DNA of 64,000 nucleotides from Imperialibacter sp. EC-SDR9 (GTDB taxonomy: Bacteria; Bacteroidota; Bacteroidia; Cytophagales; Cyclobacteriaceae), in contig NZ_LR701597.1 in assembly GCF_902498805.1 (NCBI RefSeq), positions 1 through 64,000 of the forward strand, given 5' to 3'. The notes below the pieces were generated by a model. That model had not been told where the DNA came from, searched no databases, and saw only the letters and a list, made by a program, of their open reading frames with translations. A program made the translations under genes and the position numbers. This document shows, piece after piece, positions 33,073 to 40,790 of the stretch (position 1 is the first letter of the stretch; each line of letters begins with the position of its first letter).

Positions 33073-34749
33073 CTAAGTGCCTATTGGACCTAATAAAACA
33101 ATATTGTAGTCAGACTTAATGGCAACCTCTCCATTTTTCACCTCACCTGTTTGGCCACTATAGTAGTCTTTTAATTGGGTTCCGTCGGGAAAAACTCCAC
33201 CAACCGGAATTAGTTTTTCACCCTGCTCCGCATCAAGTGCAATTACAACCCGGTCTTCTAATACACCATCTTTGTAAATGCGTGAAAAAACATAAGGCAT
33301 TTCACTGATTTGCTCATGCCTACCCACGCCAATCGCCACGTGATCTCTCTTGAAAGTGCCGAGTTTCCGCCAATGGTCTAGAATACTTTGTGCACTCTGG
33401 TCGCCAATACTCGCATTGTCAGAGATTTGTTCCCAGTTCATAAAAGATCTAAGTACAGCATCGCCTGAGGCCCCCTCGTATTGTAGAAGGCGCCCCGATT
33501 CGTCGCCATAATAAATTTGGGCGGCGCCAGGGGTGAGTAAGAGTTTGGTTCCCGCTTCTATGGTTCTTTCCCTGGTGGCATCGAATGGCTGGCCGTCGTC
33601 GTGTGAGCTTAAATAGTTCAGCGTACCATTGCCAATGACGCTCGTGTGGAGCAATGTATCGTATTTTTTGAAGATTGATTCATAGTCTTTTTGGGCATCG
33701 TACTTAAATTCGAAATTGATCAGGCTGTGGAACCCCTGGTCGAAATAGTCAACTTTTCTGTCACCGAAATCGTACCAGCGACCACCGCTGATACCGTAAT
33801 TGTACACTTCCCCCACCATGTAAAACTCATTGTCGTCGAGCACCTCATTGGGGTGGGAGCGCTTCCAGTCATTAAAAGCGATTACCACTTCTTTGTACAA
33901 CTCGCTCCAAACCGATTCTTCTACGTGCTTGGCAGTGTCCACCCTAAAGCCGTCGACGCCAAATTCCCGTACGTAGTCGGTCAACCACTTAATGATGTAA
34001 TATCGAGGTGCCCTGGGATAGCCAGTTCGTTCGAAGAATTCATTGAGCTCGGCTAATTCTTGTTCGTAACGCCCTTCAGCTTTCCATTTCTCTACCAAAT
34101 GGCCTGGAAGCTCCACTTTCTCATCGCTTCCGCTTAGTAAATCCGGTAGATTTTTCACAAGGGTGCACGACACGGTTGTTTCATAGTCCTGATAAACACA
34201 TTGTGGTTCGGTTCTTACCCAGTCCGCCCAGGCTGGATCTGCTTCAGTAACCGGGCCGGTGTGGTTGAGTACCACGTCAAGAACCACCCTGATTCCTTTA
34301 GCATGGGCAGCCTTGACCAATGCTGCCAAATCTTCTTTCGTGCCGAAGTTGGGATCGAGCGTCGTCCAGTCTTTGGCCCAATAGCCATGGAAGCCGTAGT
34401 TGTTGCCAAAGCCTTCGTCAACTGATCCGTGTATTTGCTCGACAACAGGTGTAAACCAAAGTGCAGTTACCCCAAGGTCAGAGAAGTAGTTGTCTGATAT
34501 TTTTGCATTGATACCTTTGATGTCGCCACCCATGAATCCCCGGAGGGGAGCCGTTTCACCGGTTCTGCCAAAATTGACATCGTTGGTTGTGTCGCCATTG
34601 TTGAACCGGTCTGTCAGCAGAAAATAGACAGTAGCGTTTCCCCAGAGAAAGGGGGCTTTTACCTCCTCAGGTGCCGACGCTTCCTTCTTTGGGGTTTGGC
34701 AAGAGAAGATTCCCGCCAGTAGAAAAATAAGAGTTATTCGTCTGGTCAT
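33073..34749 (-). CDS. GH13 alpha-amylase lipoprotein (first)
   Basis: An exported alpha-glucan hydrolase of 558 residues (lipobox GIFSC, Cys17). GH13 regions are all visible: DVVLNH (region I), GFRVDTAKHV with the nucleophile Asp (II), GEVYNYG with the acid/base Glu (III) and LSSHDD with the third Asp (IV). Early FLLTDRFNNGDTTND and GGDIKGI resemble calcium-dependent amylases and cyclomaltodextrinases of Bacteroidota. No carbohydrate-binding domain is seen. It lies 5 bp downstream of the second amylase gene, in the operon led by the aldolase. Likely surface or periplasmic cleavage of starch or maltooligosaccharides. Confidence 0.94.
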   Translation of the reverse strand: MTRRITLIFLLAGIFSCQTPKKEASAPEEVKAPFLWGNATVYFLLTDRFNNGDTTNDVNFGRTGETAPLRGFMGGDIKGINAKISDNYFSDLGVTALWFTPVVEQIHGSVDEGFGNNYGFHGYWAKDWTTLDPNFGTKEDLAALVKAAHAKGIRVVLDVVLNHTGPVTEADPAWADWVRTEPQCVYQDYETTVSCTLVKNLPDLLSGSDEKVELPGHLVEKWKAEGRYEQELAELNEFFERTGYPRAPRYYIIKWLTDYVREFGVDGFRVDTAKHVEESVWSELYKEVVIAFNDWKRSHPNEVLDDNEFYMVGEVYNYGISGGRWYDFGDRKVDYFDQGFHSLINFEFKYDAQKDYESIFKKYDTLLHTSVIGNGTLNYLSSHDDGQPFDATRERTIEAGTKLLLTPGAAQIYYGDESGRLLQYEGASGDAVLRSFMNWEQISDNASIGDQSAQSILDHWRKLGTFKRDHVAIGVGRHEQISEMPYVFSRIYKDGVLEDRVVIALDAEQGEKLIPVGGVFPDGTQLKDYYSGQTGEVKNGEVAIKSDYNIVLLGPIGT

Positions 34750-34754
34750 AGGGG

Positions 34755-36629
34755 TTAATTTTTGCCAGTTAGCCGATAAATTTTAAAGGAATTCGGAGCT
34801 ATTTCAAAGGACAATGCGTTGGGCGAGTCTTTCGATACGAGGTCATCTGAAGCCATGGAAATCATTTCGCCTTTGTCGAGGTAGCTAGTAAAGGTGATCG
34901 ATTTTTTCTGATGCATATTAAAAGCCGTTAGCGCATCTGCCGGTATTTTTAGACGCACTTGCTCGTTTTCTTCCTTGTTGAAACTAACCGCTATCAGAAA
35001 GGCGCTTTTGTCGTTGTGGCGCAAAAATGTGAATATGTTGTTGCTGTGCCCTGTAAATTCAGCACTTCGGTTGAAATAGTGCAGATCGTAAAAGCCGCCT
35101 GATGCAATGATTGGTTCTTTTGAAGAAAAGGAGAGGATAAACTGATACAACTCTCGGAGCTCTTTTTCTTCAGCAGACAGGTTTCCACTATCAAACTTAC
35201 CACCATTCATCCATGCCTGGTGTTTAGGCACTCCCCAATAATCGAAGATGGTTGTTCGGCCATCTTCTCCCGAAAATCCTTCACTGCCGGTAGCTGGCTC
35301 ACCTACCTCCTGGCCAAAGTAAACCATGACTGGCCCCGTGTGCATGGTGGCCGTTAGTACCATGGCCGGTATAGCGTATTTTGCGTTGCCAGCAAAAAAA
35401 GGAGAGGCGATTCTTTGCTCGTCGTGGTTTTCAAGAAAGCGCAGCATGTGTTGGGCAATACCTTCCTGTCTTTGCCATACAGTGGTAATGTGGTCGGTGT
35501 TGGCCTTGCCTTCAATGATGTGCCGCAGCGTATCGTAAAGCTCTACCTTGTCGTACAGATAGTCAAAATGCCCCTTTTCGATGTAGTTTCTATATTCGTT
35601 GGGGTTGTAAATTTCTGCAATGAAAATGATGTCAGGGTTGATAGCCTGCACTTTGGGAATGACCCATTCCCAAAATTCTACCGGCACCATCTCTGCCATG
35701 TCGCACCGAAAACCATCTACCCCTTGTTCAGTCCAGTAGGTCAGAATCTCAAGCATTTTGTTCCAGGTGTCTGGAATAGGATCGAAATGTCTTTCTCTGA
35801 AATTGACGTAGTCAACCCCATAGTTAAGTTTTGTCGTTTCAAACCAGTCGTTGATGGATGGAGTAGGGGAGAAAACGTCATTCCCCGTGGCTTTTGCGGG
35901 CGACTCCATGTAGAACTGGTCTTTGGTAGGGTGCTCATGCCCGGGCAAGGGATCATACCCCGCCGGAATCTGAAATGGCTGGCCTGGAACGTAGTAGAAA
36001 TTGTTAGATGCTTTAAATGCTACCGACACATCGTCGTCGGCACCAAATTCTTTTACACCTTCGGGTGCGGCATCGGAGGAGTATCCTCTGGCTACATGGT
36101 TCGGCACAAAGTCGATGAGCACTTTCAGCCCCTCTTTGTGCGTTCTGTCGACAAGCGCAAGGAACTCCTTCTTTCTATTTTTTGGGTTTACAGCAAGGTC
36201 TGGACTGATGTCGTAGTAGTCTTTGATGGCGTAAGGCGAGCCTGCTCTGCCCTTTACAACATCCACATCGTCAAGCGCAATGCCTATCGAGGTGTAGTCC
36301 GACATGCTGGCATGTTCCAGCACACCAGTATACCAGATATGTGTAGCGCCAAATTTCTTTAGTTCTTTGAGCGCTTTGGCATTGATGTCGGCCATCTTGC
36401 CAACTCCGTTTTCCTCAATGTTGCCATACCGCTTGTTGGCATTGACCTTGTTACCAAAAAGCCGTGTCATTATTTGGTAAACGATTATTTTATCTGATTT
36501 ACCAGCCATAAAAGAGGAGTCTAGGGTGGAAGAAGATTGGTGACTTTCAGGGGTTGAGCATTGGATAAGAAAACACGAGACAACGACAGTTGCCGTCAGT
36601 TTAACTACTTCCAATAACCTGAAAGTCAC
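34755..36629 (-). CDS. GH13 alpha-amylase lipoprotein (second)
   Basis: 624 residues from GTG 36629 (a TTG three bases upstream is possible; no ATG occurs before the signal peptide). Lipobox CFLIQC near residue 25. GH13 regions: LIDFVPNHV (I), GVDGFRCDMAEMV with the nucleophile Asp (II), FIAEIYN with Glu (III) and FLENHDEQRIAS with Asp (IV). It lacks the long calcium-loop signature of the neighbouring amylase and probably differs in product range. It starts 9 bp after the aldolase stop, so translation is coupled within the operon. Confidence 0.93.
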   Translation of the reverse strand: MTFRLLEVVKLTATVVVSCFLIQCSTPESHQSSSTLDSSFMAGKSDKIIVYQIMTRLFGNKVNANKRYGNIEENGVGKMADINAKALKELKKFGATHIWYTGVLEHASMSDYTSIGIALDDVDVVKGRAGSPYAIKDYYDISPDLAVNPKNRKKEFLALVDRTHKEGLKVLIDFVPNHVARGYSSDAAPEGVKEFGADDDVSVAFKASNNFYYVPGQPFQIPAGYDPLPGHEHPTKDQFYMESPAKATGNDVFSPTPSINDWFETTKLNYGVDYVNFRERHFDPIPDTWNKMLEILTYWTEQGVDGFRCDMAEMVPVEFWEWVIPKVQAINPDIIFIAEIYNPNEYRNYIEKGHFDYLYDKVELYDTLRHIIEGKANTDHITTVWQRQEGIAQHMLRFLENHDEQRIASPFFAGNAKYAIPAMVLTATMHTGPVMVYFGQEVGEPATGSEGFSGEDGRTTIFDYWGVPKHQAWMNGGKFDSGNLSAEEKELRELYQFILSFSSKEPIIASGGFYDLHYFNRSAEFTGHSNNIFTFLRHNDKSAFLIAVSFNKEENEQVRLKIPADALTAFNMHQKKSITFTSYLDKGEMISMASDDLVSKDSPNALSFEIAPNSFKIYRLTGKN

Positions 36630-36637
36630 CAAGGCAA

Positions 36638-37702
36638 CTAAGCGTTACGATTGATGCAATTCAAGTCTTCGAACGATTGCTTCAGGCGAGCTACAAAAGT
36701 TTTTTCACCTTCTCTGAGCCAGGCTCTTGGGTCGTAGAACTTTTTGTTCGGCTTGTCAGAGCCTTCAGGATTGCCAATCTGCGACTGCAGGTAGCCTTCG
36801 TTTTTCTTGTAGTAGTCTTTCACACCGTCCCAATACGCCCACTGCATGTCGGTATCGATGTTCATTTTGATGGCTCCGTAAGAAATAGCTTCACGAATTT
36901 CAGCTCTGCTTGACCCGGATCCACCGTGGAACACGAAATTGACCGGCAATGGCCCTGTCCCATGCTTTTTGATGATAAATTCCTGGGAGTTTTTAAGAAT
37001 CACGGGCATCAGCTTCACGTTGCCCGGCTTATATACGCCGTGAACATTACCGAAGGCAGCAGCTACTGTGAAGTTGTCAGAAATGGCTTTTAGCTGAGTG
37101 TAGGCGAAATCGACTTCTTCGGGCTGTGTGTAAAGCTTCGAGCTGTCAACGTCGGAGTTGTCGACACCATCTTCTTCTCCACCAGTCACACCCAATTCGA
37201 TTTCAAGTGTCATACCCATTGCTGCCATTCTCTTGAAGTACTTGGTGCTTATTTCCATGTTCTCTTCAATCGACTCTTCTGATAGGTCGAGCATATGGCT
37301 GCTATACAAAGGCTTTTTGTGCGTTTCGTAAAATTTCTCACCAGCGTCGAGCAGTCCGTCAACCCATGGCAAAAGTTTTTTGGCACAATGGTCGGTGTGA
37401 AGAATGGTTGTAACACCGTATTTTTCTGCCATCAAGTGCACGTGCTGAGCGCCTGAAATACCGCCAGCAATAGCAGCGAACTGGTTGTCGTTGCTTAGGC
37501 TTTTGCCTGCAAAGAAAGAAGAGCCTCCGTTGGAGAACTGTATGATAACGGGTGAATTAACAGCCTTTGCTGTTTCAAGTACTGCATTCACCGTGTTTGT
37601 GTTGATCACATTGACCGCAGGAAGGGCGAAGTCGTTTTTGTTTGCATAGTCAAACACTTCCTTTACTTCGTCACCTGATATTACGCCTGGTCTGAATTTC
37701 AT
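36638..37702 (-). CDS. fbaA: Class II fructose-bisphosphate aldolase
   Basis: Zinc-dependent cytosolic aldolase of 354 residues, cleaving fructose-1,6-bisphosphate to the two triose phosphates. Family blocks: DFALPAVNVINTNTVNAVLE, the metal His in LHTDHCAKKLLPWVDG, EIELGVTGGEEDGVDNS (class IIA, E. coli type), FGNVHGVYKPGNVKL with another metal His, and FVFHGGSGS(S)RAEIREAISYGAIKMNIDTDMQWAYW. Length is normal. It is the first gene of a minus-strand operon followed by two amylases, with a complete promoter (37746-37776) upstream, divergent from lacI. Confidence 0.96.
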   Translation of the reverse strand: MKFRPGVISGDEVKEVFDYANKNDFALPAVNVINTNTVNAVLETAKAVNSPVIIQFSNGGSSFFAGKSLSNDNQFAAIAGGISGAQHVHLMAEKYGVTTILHTDHCAKKLLPWVDGLLDAGEKFYETHKKPLYSSHMLDLSEESIEENMEISTKYFKRMAAMGMTLEIELGVTGGEEDGVDNSDVDSSKLYTQPEEVDFAYTQLKAISDNFTVAAAFGNVHGVYKPGNVKLMPVILKNSQEFIIKKHGTGPLPVNFVFHGGSGSSRAEIREAISYGAIKMNIDTDMQWAYWDGVKDYYKKNEGYLQSQIGNPEGSDKPNKKFYDPRAWLREGEKTFVARLKQSFEDLNCINRNA

Positions 37703-37745
37703 AGTATTATATTTTATTGAATTTGTTATTTACAGAGGGAAAAAT

Positions 37746-37776
37746 CAAAATTATCCCTAAAAGACAAATAAGCAAA
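37746..37776 (-). promoter_or_regulatory. Predicted promoter of the fba-amylase operon
   Basis: On the minus strand TTTG (37776-37773), a spacer of exactly 19 bases, then TAATTTTG (37753-37746) exactly matches the Bacteroidota -33/-7 pair. It lies 44 bp before the aldolase ATG. No palindrome like the susC operators is visible in this intergenic region. Confidence 0.7.
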
Positions 37777-37914
37777 GAGGGAACTAAGTTTAGACTTGGT
37801 AAACAGCCTAAATCGGTTTTTAGTTGAAAAATTTATAACTTCTTAGCCAAGTTTGTAGAATTTGATGCCTACTTTTAATTTCGCTCTTCGCCTTGCGGAT
37901 AAACCTTATTATAA

Positions 37915-38937
37915 ATGAAGAACCCACCGGTAACCATTAAAGACATTGCAAGGGAGTTGAACATTTCTCCCTCTACAGTATCCAGGGCGTTAAAAGACCA
38001 TCCGGACATAAGCAAGGAGACAAAAAAGGCCGTTAGCGAGTTGGCAGCAAAGCTGAATTACCAGCCTAATTTGATTGCCCTTAGCTTACGAAAGAGTAAG
38101 ACCAACACTATTGGTGTTATCATCCCTGAGATAGTCCACTTCTTTTTTTCTACCATTATTAGTGGTATCGAGGATGTGGCTTACAAGGCCGGCTACAACG
38201 TAATTATTTCACAAACCAATGAGTCGTTCCTCCGTGAGGTTTCCGATACCAATGCGTTGGTTAATAGTAGGGTTGATGGCATTCTTGCTTCAGTGAGCAA
38301 GGAAACTGTTTCGTACGATCATTTCAGAAATCTTATTGATCGAGGGATTCCCCTTGTTTTTTTTGACCGGGTTTGTGAAGAGTTGAACACCAGTCGTGTG
38401 ATTGTGGATGACTACGATGGTGCTTTTCAGGCCACCGAGCATTTGATCAGCATAGGCTGCAAAACGATCGTGCACCTTGAAGGACCAAAAAACCTTGATA
38501 TCACAAAGAACAGGAGAGACGGATATCTGGCAGCCCTGAAAAAGAACAACCTGCCAATAAATGAAGACCTTATTATTCATTGTGAGCAGACAACCTTCGA
38601 TGAAGGTAGTCGCCAAATAGCCACTCTTTTCGATAAAAAGTTGACGTTTGATGGCATATTTGCTAACAACGACATGGTGGGGATCGGTGCAATGATAGCG
38701 TTGCGTGACAAAGGTGTTTCTGTTCCAAAAGACGTGGCTATCGTTGGCTTTAGTGACTGGGAGATTTCTTCCCTTATGCAACCATCGCTGTCAACAGTAT
38801 CTCAGCCTGGTTTTGAAATGGGTCAAAAGGCAGCGCAGCTGTTTATCGAGCAAAGTGAAGCAGATGAAGATGAGTTTGTGCCTCGCACCGAAGTGTTGAA
38901 AACAAAGCTGATCATTCGGAAGTCTTCGATGAGGTAG
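37915..38937 (+). CDS. LacI-family transcriptional regulator
   Basis: A 340-residue repressor/activator. The helix-turn-helix is at residues 4-27 (VTIKDIARELNISPSTVSRALKD) and the hinge helix at about 46-56 (YQPNLIALSLRK). A periplasmic-binding-protein-like effector domain follows (TIGVIIPEIVHFFFSTIISGIED; DGIFANNDMVGIGAMIALRDKG; VAIVGFSDWEISSLMQPSLSTV). The gene is divergent from the fba-amylase operon and next to the MFS transporter, a position typical of a local sugar-responsive regulator. The two central-CpG palindromes upstream of susC are its best candidate targets. The effector is probably maltose or a glucan fragment, by context. Confidence 0.94.
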   Translation: MKNPPVTIKDIARELNISPSTVSRALKDHPDISKETKKAVSELAAKLNYQPNLIALSLRKSKTNTIGVIIPEIVHFFFSTIISGIEDVAYKAGYNVIISQTNESFLREVSDTNALVNSRVDGILASVSKETVSYDHFRNLIDRGIPLVFFDRVCEELNTSRVIVDDYDGAFQATEHLISIGCKTIVHLEGPKNLDITKNRRDGYLAALKKNNLPINEDLIIHCEQTTFDEGSRQIATLFDKKLTFDGIFANNDMVGIGAMIALRDKGVSVPKDVAIVGFSDWEISSLMQPSLSTVSQPGFEMGQKAAQLFIEQSEADEDEFVPRTEVLKTKLIIRKSSMR

Positions 38938-39012
38938 ATTTTAAACAAGCGCACTACCATCCCGTTTGTTTATCTCCGGAGGCTTCAATTTGAGCTCAGA
39001 ACATTATAACCG

Positions 39013-39043
39013 AATCCGATATGTTTGCATTTCGGATTTTTTT
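39013..39043 (+). terminator. Terminator after lacI
   Basis: A 7-bp stem AATCCGA / TCGGATT with a 12-base loop followed by seven T. The loop contains TATGTTTG (39020-39027), a TAnnTTTG match that could be the -7 box for the transporter gene at 39069. Confidence 0.6.
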
Positions 39044-39068
39044 GATTTTACCTACTTGCTTAAACAAC

Positions 39069-40556
39069 ATGGAAAAACCCCGTCTTAGTTTTTGGCAGAT
39101 TTGGAACATGAGTTTTGGGTTCCTGGGCATCCAATTTGGATTCGCCTTGCAAAATGCCAACGTGTCGAGAATCTTTGAAACACTCGGTGCCGAAATTGAC
39201 AATATTCCCATTCTCTGGATCGCTGCGCCGGTATCGGGTTTGATCATACAGCCCATTATTGGCCACATGAGCGACAACACCTGGACCAGACTAGGTAGAA
39301 GACGACCTTATTTTCTGGCTGGCGCTATTATGGCTTCTCTGGCACTCATAATCATGCCCAACTCACCTACTCTGTGGATGGCAGCTGGCATGCTCTGGAT
39401 CATGGATGCATCCATCAACGTTTCCATGGAGCCCTTTCGGGCGTTTGTTGGCGACATGCTTCCCCCTGACCAGCGGACGACCGGTTTCGCCACGCAAAGC
39501 TTCTTCATAGGTACCGGCGCTGTTGTTGCTTCCGCACTTCCCTATGTGCTTACTAACTGGTTTGGAATACCCAATACAGCTGCCGAGGGCATTATCCCAT
39601 CTTCTGTTAAATACTCCTTCTACATCGGTGGAGCCATATTTATTTTGGCAATTATTTGGACTGTGCTGAAGACAAAGGAGTATTCGCCGGAAGAACTTGC
39701 TCAATTTGAAAATGATGTGATAGCCAGCTCGGATCAGTCAAAAGAAAAGATAACCAAAGTATCAATTTTTCTCAATGTGGGACTGATTTTGCTGGCACTG
39801 GGAATCGCTTTGACCCTGGCTTTGGCTTATGTAAATGCCGAGAAAGAAGTATACATATTGGCAATTGGGCTGATCGTTTTTGGCCTTGTAGAACTCATAG
39901 TGGGGTGGATGTCAAAATCAGGACTGAGCAATGGTTTGACCTCCATCATTACTGACCTGAACAACATGCCTGTTACTATGAAGCAGCTGGCTGTCGTGCA
40001 GTTCTTTTCCTGGTTTGCTCTTTTCGCTATGTGGATTTACAGCACAGCGGCCATCACTTCCCACGTTTACGGCACCACGGATGCAACGTCTCAGTTGTAT
40101 AATGATGGAGCTGACTGGGTAGGGGTATTGTTTTCAGTTTACAATGGTGCGGCGGCCTTGCTGGCTTTTGGACTTATCTGGCTGGCTAGTAAAACCTCGA
40201 GAAAAATCACTCACACCATTTCCCTGGTGATAGGGGGAGTAAGTTTTATTTCAATTTCTTTTATAAAATCTCCTGAGTTACTGGTTATTCCTTTTTTGGG
40301 TATTGGCTTGGTTTGGGCTAGTATTTTGGCGATGCCTTATGCTATTCTTGCAGGCGCTATACCGGGCAGGAAAATGGGGGTCTACATGGGGATATTCAAC
40401 TTCTTCATCGTTATCCCGCAAATATGTGCCGCCTCCCTGTTGGGTTTTTTGGTGAAACGGGTATTTGAAGGAGAAGCGATTTATGCACTTATTATCGGGG
40501 GAGTCTCATTTATTATTGCCGCTGTCATGGTGCTGCTTGTGAAAGACGAGAACTGA
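39069..40556 (+). CDS. MFS sugar transporter, SLC45/GPH-like
   Basis: An inner-membrane carrier of 495 residues with about 12 membrane helices. ATG 39069 (MEKPRLSFWQIWNMSFGFLGIQFGFALQ) is chosen over an in-frame ATG at 39021 that lies inside the terminator hairpin. The loop between helices 2 and 3 reads SDNTWTRLGRRRPYFLAG, the signature of the sucrose/maltose-type SLC45 and GPH carriers. Similar genes next to amylases in Bacteroidota import maltose or maltodextrin; the substrate here is inferred from context. The central loop between helices 6 and 7 is long. No second gene follows closely; the glucanotransferase starts 234 bp later. Confidence 0.9.
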   Translation: MEKPRLSFWQIWNMSFGFLGIQFGFALQNANVSRIFETLGAEIDNIPILWIAAPVSGLIIQPIIGHMSDNTWTRLGRRRPYFLAGAIMASLALIIMPNSPTLWMAAGMLWIMDASINVSMEPFRAFVGDMLPPDQRTTGFATQSFFIGTGAVVASALPYVLTNWFGIPNTAAEGIIPSSVKYSFYIGGAIFILAIIWTVLKTKEYSPEELAQFENDVIASSDQSKEKITKVSIFLNVGLILLALGIALTLALAYVNAEKEVYILAIGLIVFGLVELIVGWMSKSGLSNGLTSIITDLNNMPVTMKQLAVVQFFSWFALFAMWIYSTAAITSHVYGTTDATSQLYNDGADWVGVLFSVYNGAAALLAFGLIWLASKTSRKITHTISLVIGGVSFISISFIKSPELLVIPFLGIGLVWASILAMPYAILAGAIPGRKMGVYMGIFNFFIVIPQICAASLLGFLVKRVFEGEAIYALIIGGVSFIIAAVMVLLVKDEN

Positions 40557-40790
40557 TTTGTTTTGGCAATAGAAAGGGCTTCCGAGCAAACAACCTTGAA
40601 ATATCCATGGCTAGATATTTTACAAAGAAAGGTGATACAATGAGGCTTGTCCATTTATATTTGCGGCTCTTGATCTCCATGTTTTAATTGCGTCGGGATA
40701 ATTTAGATCTACCTAAAGGAAACATGCCAGCAAGGTGCGTCGATTCGTTTCATTTTACTTCGGGAGGCCGTTCCAGATATTTTGATTAGT

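Noticed and set aside
35415-36362. 315-residue frame antisense to the second amylase
   Set aside because: Shadow frame opposite a clear GH13 gene; its translation has no domain and many Val/Phe-rich stretches typical of reversed coding sequence.
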